Source: a virus. From it: 22,001 nucleotides of DNA. The stretch lies in IMG/VR virus record IMGVR_UViG_3300028377_000062, positions 1 through 22,001 of that record; one strand, 5' to 3'. A program made the translations under genes and the position numbers. Of the stretch, positions 19,237-22,001 are shown piece by piece. The notes below the pieces were generated by a model. The model did no database searches. It saw nothing but the letters and a program-made list of their open reading frames with translations, and was not told the origin of the DNA. Each line of letters opens with the position of its first letter. Positions within the stretch are counted from its first letter, which is position 1.

Positions 19237-20081
19237 TCTGGAATCCACCCAAACAGTTGCCCCAAATTGGTAGACAAGCTCTCTTCCACTTCCTCACCTT
19301 CCTGCGTCCCTTTGTCAGTTTCCCCGTCTGTCTGCCCAGCCGTGGCAATGGCTGCGTTCTGAGCGGGCCCAGCCGTGGCAATGGCTGCGTTCTGAGCGGC
19401 GCTAGTCTTCATAGAAACAGTCTGAGCAAAACGGATCTCTTGCGCTTCGAGGGTAAAGTTAATTGCTCGGTTTTGATTGTCGCGAGTAACTTCCAGCGAG
19501 GTGATATACATATTTTCAAATGACCCCAAAGAAGAGCTTATCTTTATTCTCTTGTCAGATGCCTGCAATCCCTTCATTGCGGCAAGAAAACTCTCGATAT
19601 TGCGTGTCGTTTCTTTATCTTGGTTCCCGAGGTATTTCGCCGCACCCTGTGCCGATGAGATTAGCGCATCAGCTTTATCCATTGCGCTCGTGAAGTCATT
19701 GACCAGCCCTGAAACTCTGCTTAGCTGCGCCTGTGTTCTGGCGGGTGCATACTGCGTGATGTTTCCGATCTGCGCTTGATGTTCCTGCAATATCGCAACT
19801 GGCTCACTCGGTAGCACAAAAAGGTCAGAGACGTTCCCCTCGATGCTGAGGGTGATAGGCTCGCGAATGATGTGGTCATTGACGTGGCTGCCGTTCTCAA
19901 GATACGTGACCGGGACGGATGCGCGGCGCTTGAATTTTTCGCTTATCTGTGCAAAGGCCGTAAAGCCGCCAATGCCGACCTCTTCGCCGTCCTTGCCGTC
20001 GTTCTCAAACTGGCCGTTTATGTAGTCGCGGATGCCGCCGGTGTTTTTTGCGTAGTCTGTCAACTCTCCGATTAGCGCCAT
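19233..20081 (-). CDS. Dit-like tail protein, 282 aa
   Basis: The N-terminal half resembles Dit-like/DUF6046-like tail proteins: FKRRASVPVTYLENGSHVND, then HIIREPITLSIEGNVSD, and a long helix around residues 105-170. The second half includes ISSSLGSFENMYITSLEVTR and INFTLEAQEIRFAQTVSMKT. The C-terminus is low complexity (two copies of PAQNAAIATAG-like sequence, then an acidic GETDKGTQEGEEVEES). It starts with TAATG after the tape measure gene. Probably a ring between tail tube and baseplate. Confidence 0.7.
   Translation of the reverse strand: MALIGELTDYAKNTGGIRDYINGQFENDGKDGEEVGIGGFTAFAQISEKFKRRASVPVTYLENGSHVNDHIIREPITLSIEGNVSDLFVLPSEPVAILQEHQAQIGNITQYAPARTQAQLSRVSGLVNDFTSAMDKADALISSAQGAAKYLGNQDKETTRNIESFLAAMKGLQASDKRIKISSSLGSFENMYITSLEVTRDNQNRAINFTLEAQEIRFAQTVSMKTSAAQNAAIATAGPAQNAAIATAGQTDGETDKGTQEGEEVEESLSTNLGQLFGWIPE
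19334..19399 (-). repeat. Perfect 33-bp tandem duplication
   Basis: Bases 19334-19366 and 19367-19399 are identical. They encode an 11-residue unit (PAQNAAIATAG) repeated in frame in the C-terminus of the Dit-like protein; the first unit differs only at its joining residue. Perfect identity points to a recent slippage or recombination event. Confidence 0.9.
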
Positions 20082-21970
20082 TACATTCCCCCGCGTCTGC
20101 TTTGGGTCCGTGCGTCATCCATCTGGCGCTGTAGACCGTCGGCCGCCGCCTTTCCTGCTCTCTCTGGGTCAGACGTGCGGATCTCCATATTGACAGTCTG
20201 CTCTACTCTGCTCGATGCGCCACCGACGTTCGTCACAGCGCCGCCCGGCTGCATGGCCTGTGACTTTGGTATCATGTCTTCGCCGCCGAAAAGCCCACCG
20301 ACCCAGTTGCCCACGTCACCCGCTATATCCGCTGCGCCCGACGCCGCATCGCCTGCTCCGCCGATAAGTTTTACGGCCCAGTCCGGCAGGATATCCAGAA
20401 CCTTTTGCTTCAGCCAATCGAACACTCCCCCAAAAATACTCCTAAATGCTTCGGCCCACGAGTCGATTATTTCCATGAAGCCTTCGCCAATTTTATCAAA
20501 ACCCTCCGCAAAATTACCGGACAGAATATCCCCAATTCCTGAGAATATATCCATAAATCCTGATAAGAAACCCATGCCAAGAGTTTTCAAATCCTCGAAC
20601 AACTTTTTGAATCCGTCAATTATGCCAGTTATTACCGGCAGAATATCCCAATCGAAAAACTCCTGAAAGAAATCAGCGATTGCAGACTCGCCGCCATTAA
20701 ACGCTTTCGACAGGTCATTGACTGCCCATAATATGCCAGCCACCCCAGCAATTATCAGTGTGATCGGTGATGTTATGAGGGCAAGTGCTCCTGCAAAGAG
20801 AGCAGGGCCAACAGTAGCCGCAACGAACGCGGCACCCACAACGGCAATCAACGGCGCTATCGGTTTTAAGGCATCGAATATGATTTTTGCGCCACCCAGT
20901 ATCCCGCCGACGACCTCTTTAAAGACCGCAACAATATCCTTAAGCAGCGGCTGTATATCCCATCCGAAGAACTCCTCGAAGAAGTTTGCAATAACCGAAT
21001 CGCCGCCTCGGAAAGCTACGATCAGATCATCAAGAACGAGTGCGATAGCTAAAATCCCAGCGGCAATTAACACGGCAGGAGAAAGCACAAAACCAAGCGC
21101 TGTTGCAAAGCCGGATGTGCCGATTGTCGCTATCGCAAACGCCGCGCCAGCAGCCAAGATAAATGGCGCCAGTCTTTTGAGCGCGTCAACCAAGTCGACG
21201 ACAAACCCTACGGTTGCCTTCACGCCATCAACAATCCACTCGTTGTTTTTGGCGAGCAAATTGCTGAATCCTTCAGCCAGGTCTTCAAGCTCCGGCACAA
21301 TAGCAGCGGCAATTAGGTTTTTAAGTCCGCTCATTGCAGAATTCATCTCGGAGATGGATCCGTTATATTCTTTCAGCCCTTTTATATCTTCTGGGGATAG
21401 CGTGATACCCAGGTCACGAGCGCGCTGCTTGAGCTTCTCTGTCTCCGCGCTGGTCTGGCTGAGCATGGAAATCAGGCTGGGATCAATACCGAGCGCCTCG
21501 GCATAGCCTTGTTGCTCACTCATTGATAGGCCTAGCCGCTTAAAGCTGCTCCCCAATTCACCAAGGATTGTATCAGTGCTTTTTACGTCTCCATTTGCAT
21601 TGCGAACGCTAATACCGAGCCGGGTAAATTCCTCACTGCCCTTCTGTGCTGCTTCGCCTATCTTTGCGCCTAGCCCGCTAAGGGATGATTCGAGCGCTTG
21701 GGCGGATGACCCGGACTGCTCTGCTACGAAGGATAACTCCTGAATTGACGCGACAGCCACGCCTGTCTGTTCGCTGAGATCGAACAGAGGTTGAAGGGAC
21801 TGACTAACCCCAGACGCCCACTTAGCGACCGCAAAGGTGGCGGCGCCGAATGCTGCGCCCATCCCGCCGAGAAGCTTGATGCTTCTGCCGAGGCTGTTGT
21901 TATAGTCTATGAGAGGTTTGGTGGATCCTTGGAACGAAAATTTTGTGATCAATTCTGTAACTTCAGCCAT
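20081..21970 (-). CDS. Tail tape measure protein, 629 aa
   Basis: The protein has the tape-measure build: an N-terminal Gly/Ser-rich helical part (LIDYNNSLGRSIKLLGGMGA), a middle with long hydrophobic segments (FILAAGAAFAIATIGTSGFA and IAPLIAVVGAAFVAATVGPA) and a C-terminal Gly/Ala-rich tail. Two copies of a block appear about 104 residues apart: DDLIVAFRGGDSVIANFFEE (314-333) and NDLSKAFNGGESAIADFFQE (418-437), each followed by FFxWDI. The length predicts a short tail. GGGAGCGATA precedes the ATG, which overlaps the previous stop (TAATG). Confidence 0.88.
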   Translation of the reverse strand: MAEVTELITKFSFQGSTKPLIDYNNSLGRSIKLLGGMGAAFGAATFAVAKWASGVSQSLQPLFDLSEQTGVAVASIQELSFVAEQSGSSAQALESSLSGLGAKIGEAAQKGSEEFTRLGISVRNANGDVKSTDTILGELGSSFKRLGLSMSEQQGYAEALGIDPSLISMLSQTSAETEKLKQRARDLGITLSPEDIKGLKEYNGSISEMNSAMSGLKNLIAAAIVPELEDLAEGFSNLLAKNNEWIVDGVKATVGFVVDLVDALKRLAPFILAAGAAFAIATIGTSGFATALGFVLSPAVLIAAGILAIALVLDDLIVAFRGGDSVIANFFEEFFGWDIQPLLKDIVAVFKEVVGGILGGAKIIFDALKPIAPLIAVVGAAFVAATVGPALFAGALALITSPITLIIAGVAGILWAVNDLSKAFNGGESAIADFFQEFFDWDILPVITGIIDGFKKLFEDLKTLGMGFLSGFMDIFSGIGDILSGNFAEGFDKIGEGFMEIIDSWAEAFRSIFGGVFDWLKQKVLDILPDWAVKLIGGAGDAASGAADIAGDVGNWVGGLFGGEDMIPKSQAMQPGGAVTNVGGASSRVEQTVNMEIRTSDPERAGKAAADGLQRQMDDARTQSRRGGM

Positions 21971-22001
21971 TATCGCTCCCTTTGCGCTTGCTCCATCCGG
22001 T
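21970..22001 (-). CDS. C-terminal end of an upstream tail gene (partial)
   Basis: The last nine residues RMEQAQRER and a TAA stop overlap the tape measure start (TAATG). By position it is probably a tail assembly chaperone-like protein, as usual before the tape measure gene, but only its end is visible and the identity is not shown by sequence. Confidence 0.45.
   Translation of the reverse strand, partial: RMEQAQRER

Noticed and set aside
20718-21506. 262-codon plus-strand frame opposite the tape measure gene
   Set aside because: It has Ala/Ser/Pro-rich shadow composition and lies antisense to a clear tape measure protein; no ribosome binding site or family pattern.

Overview
The window is a stretch of a tailed phage or prophage genome from a Gram-negative host. 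The evidence is a nearly continuous set of phage replication, recombination, lysis and contractile-tail genes, two predicted lipoproteins with Lol-type signal sequences, tightly overlapping ATGA/TAATG gene junctions, and no bacterial housekeeping genes, tRNAs or rRNAs. No integrase, terminase, capsid or clear lysogeny repressor lies in the window, so I cannot tell a free phage from an integrated prophage. I cannot name the host genus from the sequence.

Layout from the right end. The leftward late block (22001 to about 11352, minus strand) starts with the end of an unknown gene and then a 629-residue tape measure protein. It continues with the parts of a minimal contractile baseplate: a Dit-like protein, a small plug protein, a hub, a Gp138-type spike, a gp25-like wedge, baseplate J and a DUF2612-like protein. 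Next come a repeat-rich tail fibre, a small fibre-adjacent protein, a lipoprotein-like membrane protein, a probable holin, a compact M15 peptidase endolysin, a 28-residue micro-protein, a true lipoprotein and a DUF1353 protein. This block meets a rightward operon (8739 to 11355) end to end, with a 4-base overlap and no visible terminator. The rightward operon holds at least a dozen small genes: tiny membrane peptides, Cys-rich peptides and coiled-coil proteins that share short repeated modules. None has a recognisable function.

Divergent promoters near 8630-8699 separate the rightward operon from the leftward early block. That block begins with a Cro-like HTH protein. It is followed by an ERF single-strand annealing protein, a YqaJ/lambda-Exo-type nuclease, a long coiled-coil protein, several small genes, NinG, an adenine-type DNA methyltransferase and a small HTH-like protein. 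A second strong promoter (3782-3809), with a structured leader, then serves the replication genes: a DnaD/O-like initiator whose gene contains an 11-bp-periodic iteron array (candidate origin), and a DnaB helicase interrupted in its P-loop by a 339-residue intein. The leftmost genes are three small ones, the last behind a near-consensus promoter (132-160) whose spacer carries a dyad.

The most notable items are: the DnaB intein, which has Glu at position 1 and carries the Trp/Cys/Thr signature of class 3 inteins together with a LAGLIDADG endonuclease; the iteron array inside the initiator gene; the micro-protein operon with shuffled coiled-coil modules, an in-frame TGA in front of a coding-like Cys-rich tail, and a gene whose best reading frame lacks a start; and the seven 69-bp repeats in the tail fibre.
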